Assembly: GCA_902594515.1 (NCBI GenBank)
Contig: CACJML010000007.1
Span: 1 to 59,768, forward strand
DNA: 59,768 nt
Origin: an uncultured SAR86 cluster bacterium
GTDB taxonomy: Bacteria > Pseudomonadota > Gammaproteobacteria > Magnimaribacterales > D2472
Reading direction: 5' to 3'
The translations under genes were made by a program, and so were the position numbers. Positions 9,434 to 18,074 of this stretch are shown here, one piece after another. Positions within the stretch are counted from its first letter, which is position 1, and every line of letters starts with the position of its first letter. The notes under the pieces are model-generated. The model did not search any database, was not told the DNA's origin, and saw only the letters and a program-made list of their open reading frames with translations.

Positions 9434-11494
9434 ATGTCTTACAGGCTTGGTGTCGATGTAGGAGGTACGTTTACGGACTTCCTACTGATCGATGAAAAAA
9501 CAGGTTCAACATTCACAGCAAAGGTACCTTCAACACCTGAAGACTCATCTATTGGTGTTTTAAATGGGGTATCGAAGATTTGTGATCAATCCGGTATAAA
9601 TCCTAAAGACATTAACCTAGTAATGCATGGAACAACTGTTGCAACCAATGCAGTGTTAACAGGAAATGGAGCAACGGTTGGCTTATTAACCACTCATGGA
9701 TATGAAAGCATTCTTCAGGTTGCAAGATCATTTTGTCCAGGTGGATTAGGCGGTTGGGTAAGCTTCGTTAAAAAACCTTTATTAGCTCCTTTGGAGTTAA
9801 CGCATGGAGTTATTGAGAGAACCGATGCAGATGGGACAGTATCAACGCCATTAAATGAAAAGCAGCTCAAAGAGGAGCTTAATGCTCTCAAGGCCAAAGG
9901 TGACGTTGAGGCCTTAACAATTAGTTTTGTTAACTCCTATGTGAATGATACCAATGAACAAAAAGCTGCAGAGATAGCTAGAGATATCTTCAAGGATATT
10001 CCTATTTCTATATCGAGCGAGGTCATTCCAGAGATGCAGGAATATGAGCGAGCTGAAACAACAGTTTTAAATTCTTATGTAAGACCTCAAGTATCAAAGT
10101 ATGTAGACAATCTTCAGTCGTCCCTTGAATCTACTTTGTCTAAAGATGTTCAATTATCTATTTTAAGATCTGATGGTGGCCTAGCATCAAGCAGATCAAC
10201 AGGTGAATCACCAGTTAATCATCTGATGTCAGGTCCGGCTGGTGGTGTTGCTGGAGCTATACACTTTTGCAGCAAAGCAGGCCATGACAATATTTTGACA
10301 TTTGACATGGGCGGTACTTCAACTGACGTTGCCCTAATACAAAATTCCAAACCAAGATTAAGAAGAGAAACTTTGGTCGGTGATGTAAGAGTAAAAGCAC
10401 CTTCTGTTGATATAAGAACGGTAGGGGCTGGCGGTGGATCTATTGCATTCGTCCCTGAGCTTACTAAAGCTTTAAGAGTTGGTCCTGAATCAGCCGGAGC
10501 AGTACCTGGTCCAGCTGCATACATGAAAGGTGGAGAGCAGCCGACCGTATGCGATGCAAATATTGTTTTAGGTTTCTTGCCAAGCGATGTCCAGCTCGGC
10601 GGTGATATGTCCATAAATAAAGATGCTGCAATAAAGTCAGTTCAGACTGTTGCTGATGCAATTGGTATCGATTTAATGGAAGCAGCTGAGGGAATTATTA
10701 AAATTGTAAATGAATCCATGTTTGGTGCTCTGCGTTTGGTTTCTGTTGAGCAAGGCTTTGATCCCAGAGATTTTGCTTTGGTAGGATTTGGTGGAGCTGG
10801 ACCTTTACATGCAAATGCATTAGGTAAGCTATCCAACTCATTTCCGGTAATTATTCCACCTGGCCCAGGAGTGCTATGCGCATATGGGGATGCAACAACT
10901 CAAGTTCAGGATGAAGCTTCAAGATCATATCTTAATATGGCTCAAGATATATCGAATGATCAATTCATTGATGATTTACATGAGCTTAAGGAAAAGGCTT
11001 CTACTTCATTGATTAGTGATGGCGTTAAGTCATCTGATTTGGAGGTTTTTTATCAAGCTGATGTTAGGTACGCTGGGCAGGCTTTTCAGATAACCATTGA
11101 TTTTAATGAAGATGATTTTGCTAAAGCAGGTATTAATTTAATTACGGACGCTTTTGATGATGAGCATTTTCAATTATTCACTTTTAAGCTTGATGATGGA
11201 CATGAAATTTTAATGATTCGCGCCATCGTTAAGGCAAAGCAAACAAGTTTAAAGTCGGCTTCTCTTTCTAATAAGAAAGCTAAACTGGAAGACTCGATCA
11301 TTCAAGATTCCAAGTTTTATCATGAAGGATCCTGGCATGAAATAAAAATCTATGACCGATCTAAACTAATGGAAGGCATGAAAGTACCAGGCCCAGCTAT
11401 TGTTTCAGAAATGGACTCTACTACAGTTATTCTTCCAGAACACCATGCAGTCGTTGATAAAGTTGGAAATTTAATCATTAACCCTGAGAATTAG
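9434..11494 (+). CDS. hyuA: hydantoinase/oxoprolinase family protein, subunit A
   Basis: A 686-residue ATP-dependent hydantoinase A-type subunit. The N-terminal phosphate-binding loop GVDVGGTFTDF (about residues 6-16) and the second ATPase motif FDMGGTSTDV mark the actin-like ATPase fold, and GPGPAAY/GFGGAGPLHA are family hallmarks. It acts with HyuB to open cyclic ureides or lactams (N-methylhydantoin, 5-oxoproline) with ATP. Acetone/acetophenone carboxylases share the fold, but no third small subunit is present here. AGGAGA lies just before the ATG. It is second in a four-gene operon. Confidence 0.93.
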   Translation: MSYRLGVDVGGTFTDFLLIDEKTGSTFTAKVPSTPEDSSIGVLNGVSKICDQSGINPKDINLVMHGTTVATNAVLTGNGATVGLLTTHGYESILQVARSFCPGGLGGWVSFVKKPLLAPLELTHGVIERTDADGTVSTPLNEKQLKEELNALKAKGDVEALTISFVNSYVNDTNEQKAAEIARDIFKDIPISISSEVIPEMQEYERAETTVLNSYVRPQVSKYVDNLQSSLESTLSKDVQLSILRSDGGLASSRSTGESPVNHLMSGPAGGVAGAIHFCSKAGHDNILTFDMGGTSTDVALIQNSKPRLRRETLVGDVRVKAPSVDIRTVGAGGGSIAFVPELTKALRVGPESAGAVPGPAAYMKGGEQPTVCDANIVLGFLPSDVQLGGDMSINKDAAIKSVQTVADAIGIDLMEAAEGIIKIVNESMFGALRLVSVEQGFDPRDFALVGFGGAGPLHANALGKLSNSFPVIIPPGPGVLCAYGDATTQVQDEASRSYLNMAQDISNDQFIDDLHELKEKASTSLISDGVKSSDLEVFYQADVRYAGQAFQITIDFNEDDFAKAGINLITDAFDDEHFQLFTFKLDDGHEILMIRAIVKAKQTSLKSASLSNKKAKLEDSIIQDSKFYHEGSWHEIKIYDRSKLMEGMKVPGPAIVSEMDSTTVILPEHHAVVDKVGNLIINPEN

Positions 11495-11496
11495 CT

Positions 11497-13359
11497 ATGC
11501 CTGCAAAGATCATTGAAACAAATAATAAGCCCTTAAAGCAGATTGAAGTTGATGGTATCACTGTAGATATTATCGAGAATGCACTTAGAAATGCGCGTGA
11601 AGAAATGGACGCAATTGTTAGAAGAACTGCACTTTCTCCAGGTATCAGAGAGCAGGGTGATTGCTTCCCTATGATTGCTAATAAAGAAGGCAAGATGGTA
11701 GTCGGGCAATTTGGTTCATTCATTTATGGTTTTACAGAAGCTTATGATGAAGAGATTGAGGAAGGGGATATCATTCTGACAAATGATCCCTATATGTGTA
11801 ATGCTGCTGTATCCCACTTACCCGACTGGATTGTTTTGTGTCCAGTGTTCCGTGAAGGTAGGCATATTGCATGGACTGCTATGTTTGGTCATATGTCAGA
11901 TAATGGCGGAATGGTTCCGGGTTCAATACCCACAGAAGCTACAACCATATTTCAAGAGGGCATTAGAATACCACCAACCAAACTCTATAAAAAAGGTGAA
12001 CTACAAAGCGATGTCTTAGAATTAATTTTACATAATGTTAGAACCTCTCAATGGAACAGATTTGATTTAAATGCCTTGATTGCTGCATGCAATACTGCAG
12101 CGCGAAGATGCAATGAAATTGCAGATCGATTTGGCGACGAGATTTTTTGTTCAACAATGAACATCATGCTTGAAAGAAATTACTTGGCCATGAAACATAT
12201 TATTTCTATGTTTATTCCAGAGGAGCCTCGTGAGTTTTCAGACTATATTTGTGATGATGGTATGGGAATGGGTCCCTATAAAATTAAATGTAAGATGTGG
12301 CGGGAGGGCGATAAAGCAATTTTCGATTTTGATGGTACTGATCCACAGGCACAAAGCTCTATCAATTTTTATTTAAATGAAGAGATGTTTAAGATGTTTT
12401 TTGGGTCTTTCACTATCAACGTTGTTGATCCTCAGATACTTTTCAATGATGGTTTTTATGACCTGGTTGATGTTCGAATACCTCAAGGCACATTACTTAA
12501 ACCTAACTATCCTGCTGCACTTTCTGGAAGGACGCATGCACTTGGAAGAATTTTTGATGTCTTGGGAGCATTACTAGGAATGGGCGCACCAAATGAGATG
12601 TTGAATGCTGCTGGCTTTTCAGACTCTCCACATCTTTTCTACTCCGGATATGATGATAAGGGCGAGTGGTTTCAACTCTTTCAAATAGGATTTGGTGGTG
12701 TACCTGGCCGACCGGTTGGAGATGGACCAGATGGTCATTCACTGTGGCCTGCTTTTACTAACGTTCCTAACGAATTCATTGAAGCTTATTTTCCTCTTCG
12801 TGTAGAAAAGTATGAAACCATTGTTGACTCCGGTGGTCCTGGTTTGCATCGCGGTGGAAATGGTTTATGCGTGGCTTACAGGTTTCTAGCTGATGGCCAT
12901 ATTGGAATTCATGATGACAGATGGCTGACTTTTCCTTGGGGTGTAAATGGTGGTAAGCCAGGTCAGCGATCTACTAAGATTTTGCATCGTGATGGTGAAG
13001 ATCCACAAGTTGTTCCAGCAAAATGTGAAGGCATTAAGGTAAAGAAAGGAGACCTCCTTTACTTCAACACTTGGGGCGGCGGTGGGTGGGGTGATCCGCT
13101 TGAAAGAGACCCAGAGCAGGTGCTTATTGATGTAAATCGTAGATTGGTTTCAACTGAAGGTGCACTCAATTATGGAGTGGTAATAAAAGATAACGCTGTT
13201 GATATTAAAGAAACAGAAAGCCTTAGAAAATCTATGAGATCTGAAAGAAGTGAACCTGAAATGTTTGATTTTGGAGGTGATTTAGATTCGATAAAATCTA
13301 GATGTCTTGAAGAGACACAGCTCGAAGCGCCAGCATCACCAACATTCAAAGTAAGCTAA
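11497..13359 (+). CDS. hyuB: hydantoinase B/oxoprolinase family protein, subunit B
   Basis: A 620-residue HyuB subunit, starting two bases after hyuA. The motifs SPGIREQGDCFPMI, GDIILTNDPY and HLPDW (metal-site region), SGRTHALGR and the glycine-rich GGPGLHRGGNGL are all standard. NTWGGGGWGDPLERDP marks the C-terminal end of the core, followed by an extra 70 or so residues. It is predicted to catalyse ring opening together with HyuA in the cytoplasm. The downstream carbamoylsarcosine-amidase-like gene suggests the product is an N-carbamoyl amino acid. Confidence 0.93.
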   Translation: MPAKIIETNNKPLKQIEVDGITVDIIENALRNAREEMDAIVRRTALSPGIREQGDCFPMIANKEGKMVVGQFGSFIYGFTEAYDEEIEEGDIILTNDPYMCNAAVSHLPDWIVLCPVFREGRHIAWTAMFGHMSDNGGMVPGSIPTEATTIFQEGIRIPPTKLYKKGELQSDVLELILHNVRTSQWNRFDLNALIAACNTAARRCNEIADRFGDEIFCSTMNIMLERNYLAMKHIISMFIPEEPREFSDYICDDGMGMGPYKIKCKMWREGDKAIFDFDGTDPQAQSSINFYLNEEMFKMFFGSFTINVVDPQILFNDGFYDLVDVRIPQGTLLKPNYPAALSGRTHALGRIFDVLGALLGMGAPNEMLNAAGFSDSPHLFYSGYDDKGEWFQLFQIGFGGVPGRPVGDGPDGHSLWPAFTNVPNEFIEAYFPLRVEKYETIVDSGGPGLHRGGNGLCVAYRFLADGHIGIHDDRWLTFPWGVNGGKPGQRSTKILHRDGEDPQVVPAKCEGIKVKKGDLLYFNTWGGGGWGDPLERDPEQVLIDVNRRLVSTEGALNYGVVIKDNAVDIKETESLRKSMRSERSEPEMFDFGGDLDSIKSRCLEETQLEAPASPTFKVS

Positions 13360-13360
13360 T

Positions 13361-13954
13361 TTGTCAAAGCTGAAATCAAAAAAAACTGGTATTGGAAAAA
13401 ATCCAGCACTAGTTGTAGTTGATTTAGCTAAAGGATTTATAGATCCTGATTCTCCTCTTGCATTCCCATGTGATGAACTTATTAGTCAAAATAATAAATT
13501 AATTGATGAGTTCAGAAAAAAATCTATACCAATTATTTTTACAACAACTATATACAAAGATCAATTTGAGGCGTCGGTGTTTAGAGAAAAACTACCTGAC
13601 CTGAATATTTTAAATCCTGAAAGTGGATGGAGTGATTTTACCAACCAAATAGGGCCCAAAGATAATGAGATAATTATTGAAAAAACACACGCCAGTGCTT
13701 TTTTTAGAACTGATTTATTAACGCAATTAAATAATTTACAAATTGATACTGTAATCATTACTGGTGTAACTACCAGTGGTTGTGTACGAGCAACGGCTGT
13801 GGATAGTCTGCAAAATAATTTCTTTACAGTGATTGTGGAGGACTGTGTTGGAGACAGAAATCAAGAATCTCATGCTGTTAATCTTAATGATATTAGCACC
13901 AAATATGCAGATGTTTTATCAAGTAAAAATCTTATAAATATTATTAAAGATTAG
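13361..13954 (+). CDS. isochorismatase-family hydrolase, N-carbamoylsarcosine amidase-like
   Basis: A 197-residue cysteine hydrolase with the full catalytic triad of the fold: Asp21 (VVVDLAKGF), Lys108 (IIEKTHASAFF) and Cys141 (GVTTSGCVRATAVDS). The TTSGCVRATAVD segment is characteristic of the N-carbamoylsarcosine amidohydrolase branch, which releases ammonia and CO2 from N-carbamoylsarcosine to give sarcosine. The start appears to be TTG, two bases after the hyuB stop, since no ATG fits the conserved N-terminus. Last gene of the receptor-hyuA-hyuB operon. Other isochorismatase-like amidases cannot be excluded. Confidence 0.85.
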   Translation: MSKLKSKKTGIGKNPALVVVDLAKGFIDPDSPLAFPCDELISQNNKLIDEFRKKSIPIIFTTTIYKDQFEASVFREKLPDLNILNPESGWSDFTNQIGPKDNEIIIEKTHASAFFRTDLLTQLNNLQIDTVIITGVTTSGCVRATAVDSLQNNFFTVIVEDCVGDRNQESHAVNLNDISTKYADVLSSKNLINIIKD

Positions 13955-13991
13955 CGAATAAAAAATACTTAAACTTTTTTCAAAAAAAGTA

Positions 13992-14019
13992 TTGACTCAT
14001 TTAAGAAGAGGAGTAATAT
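13992..14019 (+). promoter_or_regulatory. sigma70-type promoter of small RNA copy 2
   Basis: TTGACT at 13992-13997 and TAATAT at 14014-14019 are separated by 16 bases. Transcription would begin near 14026 and run to the terminator at 14247. No ribosome-binding site or ORF follows, which supports a non-coding transcript. Confidence 0.65.
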
Positions 14020-14071
14020 AAATATTACCTAACGAGACCGACTAGGGACCAACTGCAGACGGGAACTAGAG

Positions 14072-14247
14072 AGAAACGAAAGGAAGAGTCCGAAGGGCGA
14101 AAGCGTTATAAAGAGTTAACGATAAAAAATAGCTTTATAACCCACCAAGAGGAAGAGAGAGAATCCTCAAGGAGCTAAAGAGAATCTCACTTTAGACCCC
14201 TTCGAAACTCGGATTAAGAAGACAGAGCCTCGGCTCTGTTTTTTTTT
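14072..14247 (+). repeat. exact 176-base repeat of 1-176
   Basis: Every base matches positions 1-176. The match ends with the terminator T-run, after which flanks diverge (ACCC versus GCTT). The left limit cannot be seen because the other copy is cut by the window edge. Confidence 0.97.
14222..14247 (+). terminator. intrinsic terminator of small RNA copy 2
   Basis: The same ACAGAGC/GCTCTGT stem, CTCG tetraloop and nine-T tail as at 151-176. It ends five bases before the stop codon of the convergent eda gene. Confidence 0.85.
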
Positions 14248-14252
14248 GCTTA

Positions 14253-14840
14253 TTACAGTTTATTCAGAAAATTTGAAGCTTCTTTAACTCCATCTTCATT
14301 AAGAAAGTCTCTAGGCAGGACAAAACTTCCTCCAACTGAACTTACATTTGGTTCGTTTAAATAATTCTTGTAATTTTCAAGGTTGATTCCACCAGTGCAC
14401 ATAAACCTAACATCTTTAAAGACTTCTCTAAATGATTTAAGTTTTAAAATGCCTCCAGCCTGTTCTGCTGGAAAGAACTTTAATAACATTAAGTTATTAT
14501 TAATGGCTTTAATAATTTCTGAAGCAGTTTCAATTCCTGGTATGTAAAGAATTCTTTCATGTTGAGTAAATTCATACAATTCCAGTGAAAATCCTGGGGA
14601 TACAATAAAGTCTATTTTGTCCGTATTTATTCCGTCAAGTTGATCAGGATGATAAATCGTACCTAACCCAACATGAATATCTTTGTTATTAAGAAGTAAA
14701 TCTATTCCTTCAACACAATATCCTTCTCGAAGGGTTAGTTCAATAATATTGATGGATGTTTTTTGAATAATTTTTTCAAGCACAATCGCCTCATCCAATG
14801 ACTTGATTGTCAGGGTGGGAATGCATCTAGGGAGTTTCAT
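14253..14840 (-). CDS. eda: KDPG aldolase (2-keto-3-deoxy-6-phosphogluconate aldolase)
   Basis: Splits KDPG into pyruvate and glyceraldehyde 3-phosphate, closing the Entner-Doudoroff pathway. The 195-residue length is near the family norm. Glu34 in IIELTLRE and the Schiff-base Lys121 in LLKFFPAEQ are the catalytic residues. LGTIYHPDQL and CTGGINLENYKNYL (phosphate site) are also conserved. It overlaps edd by four bases and is the last gene of gap-zwf-edd-eda. Some KDPG aldolases also act on 4-hydroxy-2-oxoglutarate. Confidence 0.93.
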   Translation of the reverse strand: MKLPRCIPTLTIKSLDEAIVLEKIIQKTSINIIELTLREGYCVEGIDLLLNNKDIHVGLGTIYHPDQLDGINTDKIDFIVSPGFSLELYEFTQHERILYIPGIETASEIIKAINNNLMLLKFFPAEQAGGILKLKSFREVFKDVRFMCTGGINLENYKNYLNEPNVSSVGGSFVLPRDFLNEDGVKEASNFLNKL

Positions 14841-16666
14841 TCTTTATTAAAATTAAAAATAGTAGCGCCTGAATCCGATGAAGAAATTTTTTCACGAAAA
14901 ATTGAAAATAGCTCTCTTCCTAAACCCATATCTGAAGACGATAAGTTGTGTGATTCCCGAATGGATAATTTATCAATATTTATAGATTTGATCTCAAAAA
15001 CTTCATTTTTTAAATCAATTCTTAGAATATCCTCATTCTGTATTTTATAAAGATTTCCATTTTTTGAATTAGCATGGATTAAAGCAGGAAATGATCCTGA
15101 AGCTCCTGACATCCTGCCATCAGTTACAAGCGCAATCATTAAACCCTTATCTTGAAGCACATTGATGGGCGCAGTAAGTTTGTGTAATTCAGGCATGCCA
15201 TTATGCTGAGGAGACTGACCAAGAAGAACTAGAATGGTATTTTGGTTAATTGTTTCACTTTTAATTGCATCGATAATATCTTCTTGATTAAAAAAAACTT
15301 TTGCTGGCGCCTCAATAATCTGATCGGGCTCATCAAGCGCACTTACTTTCATGATTCCGCTTGCAATTTCACCATTTATAAATTTAATACCTCCATTTGA
15401 CTTGAATGGATCATTTGGTTTAGTAATGATTTCAGTATCAATCTGTTCAAAGTCTTTGTTTTTCCAAATTAATTCATCATCCTTTAAACATGGCACTTGA
15501 GTGTAGGTATTTAAACCTGTTCCAATAACTGTTTGAATATCCTCAAAGATTAAATCTGCCTCTAATAGGTTTGCAAGCATTCTTGCTATACCACCATCTG
15601 AATGAAACTGATTGACGTCAGCTTCGCCATTTGGATAGATTTTACAAATTAAGGGAATGATTTTTGATAAATCTGAAAAATCTTCAACAGTAATTATGTA
15701 TCCACATGATTTAGCCATAGCAATAAGGTGGATAATTAAATTGGTAGATCCGCCGCTGGCTAGTAAAACAATCATTCCATTCAGCCAATTCTTGATATCT
15801 AGCATCTCGCCAAAACTTACCTCATTTTCAATTAGATCCGAAAGAGCACTGAGAGACTGCTTAGTGATAATTTCTCTGGCCAATCCATTAGATGGAGTAA
15901 ATGCCGCACCAGGTAATTGGAAACCCATTGCTTCGGCAATAAGTTGATTGGTGTTTGCTGTCCCATAAAAAGTGCATGTACCTTGATCATGATAAGCTTT
16001 TTGCTCAACTTCAAGCATCTTAATTCGATCAATTTTCCCCGCTGCAAACTCTTTCCTACTCAAGGATTTTTCTGTATTTGAAATGCCTGTTGACATTGGG
16101 CCTCCAGAAATAAAAATTACTGGAAGATGTCCATAGCGTAAAGCACCGATGACTAATCCCGGTACAATCTTGTCACAAGTACCCATACAGACTATTCCAT
16201 TAAATACATTATGGGATAGTCCAATAGCTGTAGATAATGCGATAGTGTCCCTTGAGAAAAGTGATAATTCCATTCCAGGCTCACCCTGAGTGATTCCGTC
16301 ACACATTGCAGGAACTCCTGCGGCAACCTGAACATTTAATCCCAAATCCTCTCCATGATCTTTGAGTATTTTAGGATATTTCTCAAATGGTGCATGTGCT
16401 GAAAGCATGTCGTTATATGCTGATACAATTCCAATCATAGGTTGATTGATAGCATCGGGACTTGATTTATTACATGCCGCATACGTATGAGCCACATTTG
16501 AGCATCCCATTGAATTCGTATTTGGAGACTTATCTTTCCATTTATTAATAAGTCTTAAGTATTGACTTCGAGAGTCAGCACTTCGCCTTTCAATGCTTTG
16601 CCTTATATCGGTGAGCTTAGAAAAAATATTACTCATCATTGTTCCATTGTGATTCATGACCAGCAA
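14837..16666 (-). CDS. edd: phosphogluconate dehydratase
   Basis: Dehydrates 6-phosphogluconate to KDPG with a [4Fe-4S] cluster (IlvD/Edd family). The roughly 600-residue length fits. SNVAHTYAACNKSSPDAINQ, CMGTCDKIVPG (cluster cysteines) and TDGRMSGASGSFPA are diagnostic. The longest frame opens at 16666, but ATG codons at 16639 and 16636 (MMSNIF or MSNIFSK) match the family N-terminus and put the start within the zwf stop (ATGATGAGTAA), so the real start is probably there, with translational coupling. Confidence in the function is high. Confidence 0.95.
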   Translation of the reverse strand: MLVMNHNGTMMSNIFSKLTDIRQSIERRSADSRSQYLRLINKWKDKSPNTNSMGCSNVAHTYAACNKSSPDAINQPMIGIVSAYNDMLSAHAPFEKYPKILKDHGEDLGLNVQVAAGVPAMCDGITQGEPGMELSLFSRDTIALSTAIGLSHNVFNGIVCMGTCDKIVPGLVIGALRYGHLPVIFISGGPMSTGISNTEKSLSRKEFAAGKIDRIKMLEVEQKAYHDQGTCTFYGTANTNQLIAEAMGFQLPGAAFTPSNGLAREIITKQSLSALSDLIENEVSFGEMLDIKNWLNGMIVLLASGGSTNLIIHLIAMAKSCGYIITVEDFSDLSKIIPLICKIYPNGEADVNQFHSDGGIARMLANLLEADLIFEDIQTVIGTGLNTYTQVPCLKDDELIWKNKDFEQIDTEIITKPNDPFKSNGGIKFINGEIASGIMKVSALDEPDQIIEAPAKVFFNQEDIIDAIKSETINQNTILVLLGQSPQHNGMPELHKLTAPINVLQDKGLMIALVTDGRMSGASGSFPALIHANSKNGNLYKIQNEDILRIDLKNEVFEIKSINIDKLSIRESHNLSSSDMGLGRELFSIFREKISSSDSGATIFNFNKE

Positions 16667-18068
16667 TCAATAAATCTGAGCTAGAGGGACCCCAACTACC
16701 TGCATTATATTTTTCTAATTTAAGGCTAGATGTTTGAATAGATTCAATGAGTTGATCAATGAAATGCCATGATTCTTCAACTTCATCTCTTCTCATAAAT
16801 AACGATGACTTCCTCTCAATTGCATCAAGTAACAATCTTTCATAGGCATCTAAATGATCGTCTTCATAGTACTCATTAAAAAATAAATCCAATGGAAGCT
16901 CTCTTAGTTTAAAACCTGAAGCCGAAGGTTCTTTTATCATGATCTTGAGCTTTATACTTTCCTCTGGCTGAAGTTGAATGATGAGCTGATTATTTTTTTG
17001 TTTTTGAGCTGAATCAAAGATGTTGTGAGGAACTTCTTTGAATTGAACTACAATTTCAGATCTTTTTTCAGACATACGTTTACCAGTCCTTAAAAAAAAC
17101 GGCACTCCAGACCACCTCCAATTATCTATCAATACTTTGAGTGAAATAAAAGTTTCAGTTTTACTATTATCTGAAACTCCAGACTCATCAATATAACTGC
17201 ATTTTGCATTACCATTAATTGCACCATCTTTATATTGCCCAATAACACAATGTTCTCTAATGGCTTCTTCTGTGAGCGGCCTTAATGACCTCAATACTTT
17301 TAATTTTTCATCTCTAATGGATTCTGAATTTATGCTGGTCGGAGGCTCCATTGAGACCAAGCACAATATCTGTAACAGGTGGTTTTGGAGCATATCTTTT
17401 ATTGCACCCGTTTGATCATAGTATGAGCCTCGATTCTCAAGCCCTAATGTTTCTGCAACAGTTATTTGAACATGGTCAATAGCAATATTAGACCAAATTT
17501 TTTCAAATAAGATATTTCCAAATCTTAATGCCAGCAAATTCTGTACTGCTTCTTTTCCAAGATAATGATCAATTCTAAATATCTGATTTTCATCAAAGTA
17601 TGACGCTAAAGATCTATTTATCTTTATTGAAGATTCAAGGTCCTCACCAATAGGCTTTTCAACCACAATCGCTGAATCTTTATTAATTAGTTTATGTTTA
17701 TTTAAGTTTTCATTTATTGTTGTGTAGAAGCTTGGTGAGACCGCAAGGTAATAAAGTCTTCTTTTGCTTTCTAACCTGGGGGAGGTTAGTGATTCAAACC
17801 CCTCAGGATTATTAAAATCAATTTGTAAATAATCGACTGTCTTGATAAATGAATCTATCAATATTTCAGAGACTTCTTTGTTGTTTAGATGTTCTTTAAG
17901 ATTAGCATTGATAAAGTCAGAATATTCTTCTTTTGATAATGGTCTTGAGCCAATACCAATAATTTTTAAATTATCGGGCAGTCTATTGGCTTTATGATGT
18001 CTATATAGTGCTGGTAGAAGTTTTCGGGCTGCTAGATCACCAGTTCCCCCAAAAATAAAGATGTTCAT
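16629..18068 (-). CDS. zwf: glucose-6-phosphate 1-dehydrogenase
   Basis: Oxidises glucose 6-phosphate to 6-phosphogluconolactone, feeding the Entner-Doudoroff pathway. 479 residues. FGGTGDLAARKLLPALY at the N-terminus binds the nucleotide, and RIDHYLGKEAVQNLL carries the catalytic histidine motif region. Six bases separate it from gap. No 6-phosphogluconolactonase gene lies in this operon, which is unusual next to zwf. The lactone may hydrolyse spontaneously or the gene may be elsewhere. Confidence 0.96.
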   Translation of the reverse strand: MNIFIFGGTGDLAARKLLPALYRHHKANRLPDNLKIIGIGSRPLSKEEYSDFINANLKEHLNNKEVSEILIDSFIKTVDYLQIDFNNPEGFESLTSPRLESKRRLYYLAVSPSFYTTINENLNKHKLINKDSAIVVEKPIGEDLESSIKINRSLASYFDENQIFRIDHYLGKEAVQNLLALRFGNILFEKIWSNIAIDHVQITVAETLGLENRGSYYDQTGAIKDMLQNHLLQILCLVSMEPPTSINSESIRDEKLKVLRSLRPLTEEAIREHCVIGQYKDGAINGNAKCSYIDESGVSDNSKTETFISLKVLIDNWRWSGVPFFLRTGKRMSEKRSEIVVQFKEVPHNIFDSAQKQKNNQLIIQLQPEESIKLKIMIKEPSASGFKLRELPLDLFFNEYYEDDHLDAYERLLLDAIERKSSLFMRRDEVEESWHFIDQLIESIQTSSLKLEKYNAGSWGPSSSDLLIAGHESQWNNDE

Positions 18069-18074
18069 ATCAAT

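Larger units (their letters stand above)
14026..14247 (+). ncRNA. putative small RNA, copy 2 (about 220 nt)
   Basis: Bounded by its own promoter (13992-14019) and an intrinsic terminator, in a 298-base gap between two gene sets. The last 176 bases equal window positions 1-176 exactly. Visible structure: CCTA/TAGG near the 5' end, GTTATAAAG/CTTTATAAC, a GAGGA/TCCTC hairpin with an all-purine loop, and an outer AGTCCGA/TCGGATT helix. About six GGA motifs occur, several in predicted loops, reminiscent of CsrA/RsmA-binding RNAs. The family is not recognised. Confidence 0.65.

Noticed and set aside
10219-10836. Long open frames antisense to hyuA and within other large genes.
   Set aside because: They are low-complexity shadows of well-conserved genes in other frames, without ribosome sites or recognisable domains.
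9434-13359. HyuA/HyuB as acetone or acetophenone carboxylase.
   Set aside because: No small third subunit lies in the operon, and the following gene is a carbamoylsarcosine-amidase-like hydrolase, which fits a hydantoinase better.
14026-14247. The repeat as tmRNA, RNase P RNA, SRP RNA or 6S RNA.
   Set aside because: Conserved elements of the first three are missing, and the structure does not form one long rod with a central bubble as in 6S RNA. Two copies would also be unusual.
1-14247. The 176-base repeat as an insertion sequence or MITE.
   Set aside because: No terminal inverted repeats spanning the ends, no visible target duplication at the right flanks, no transposase, and the repeat ends at a terminator, which fits an RNA gene better.
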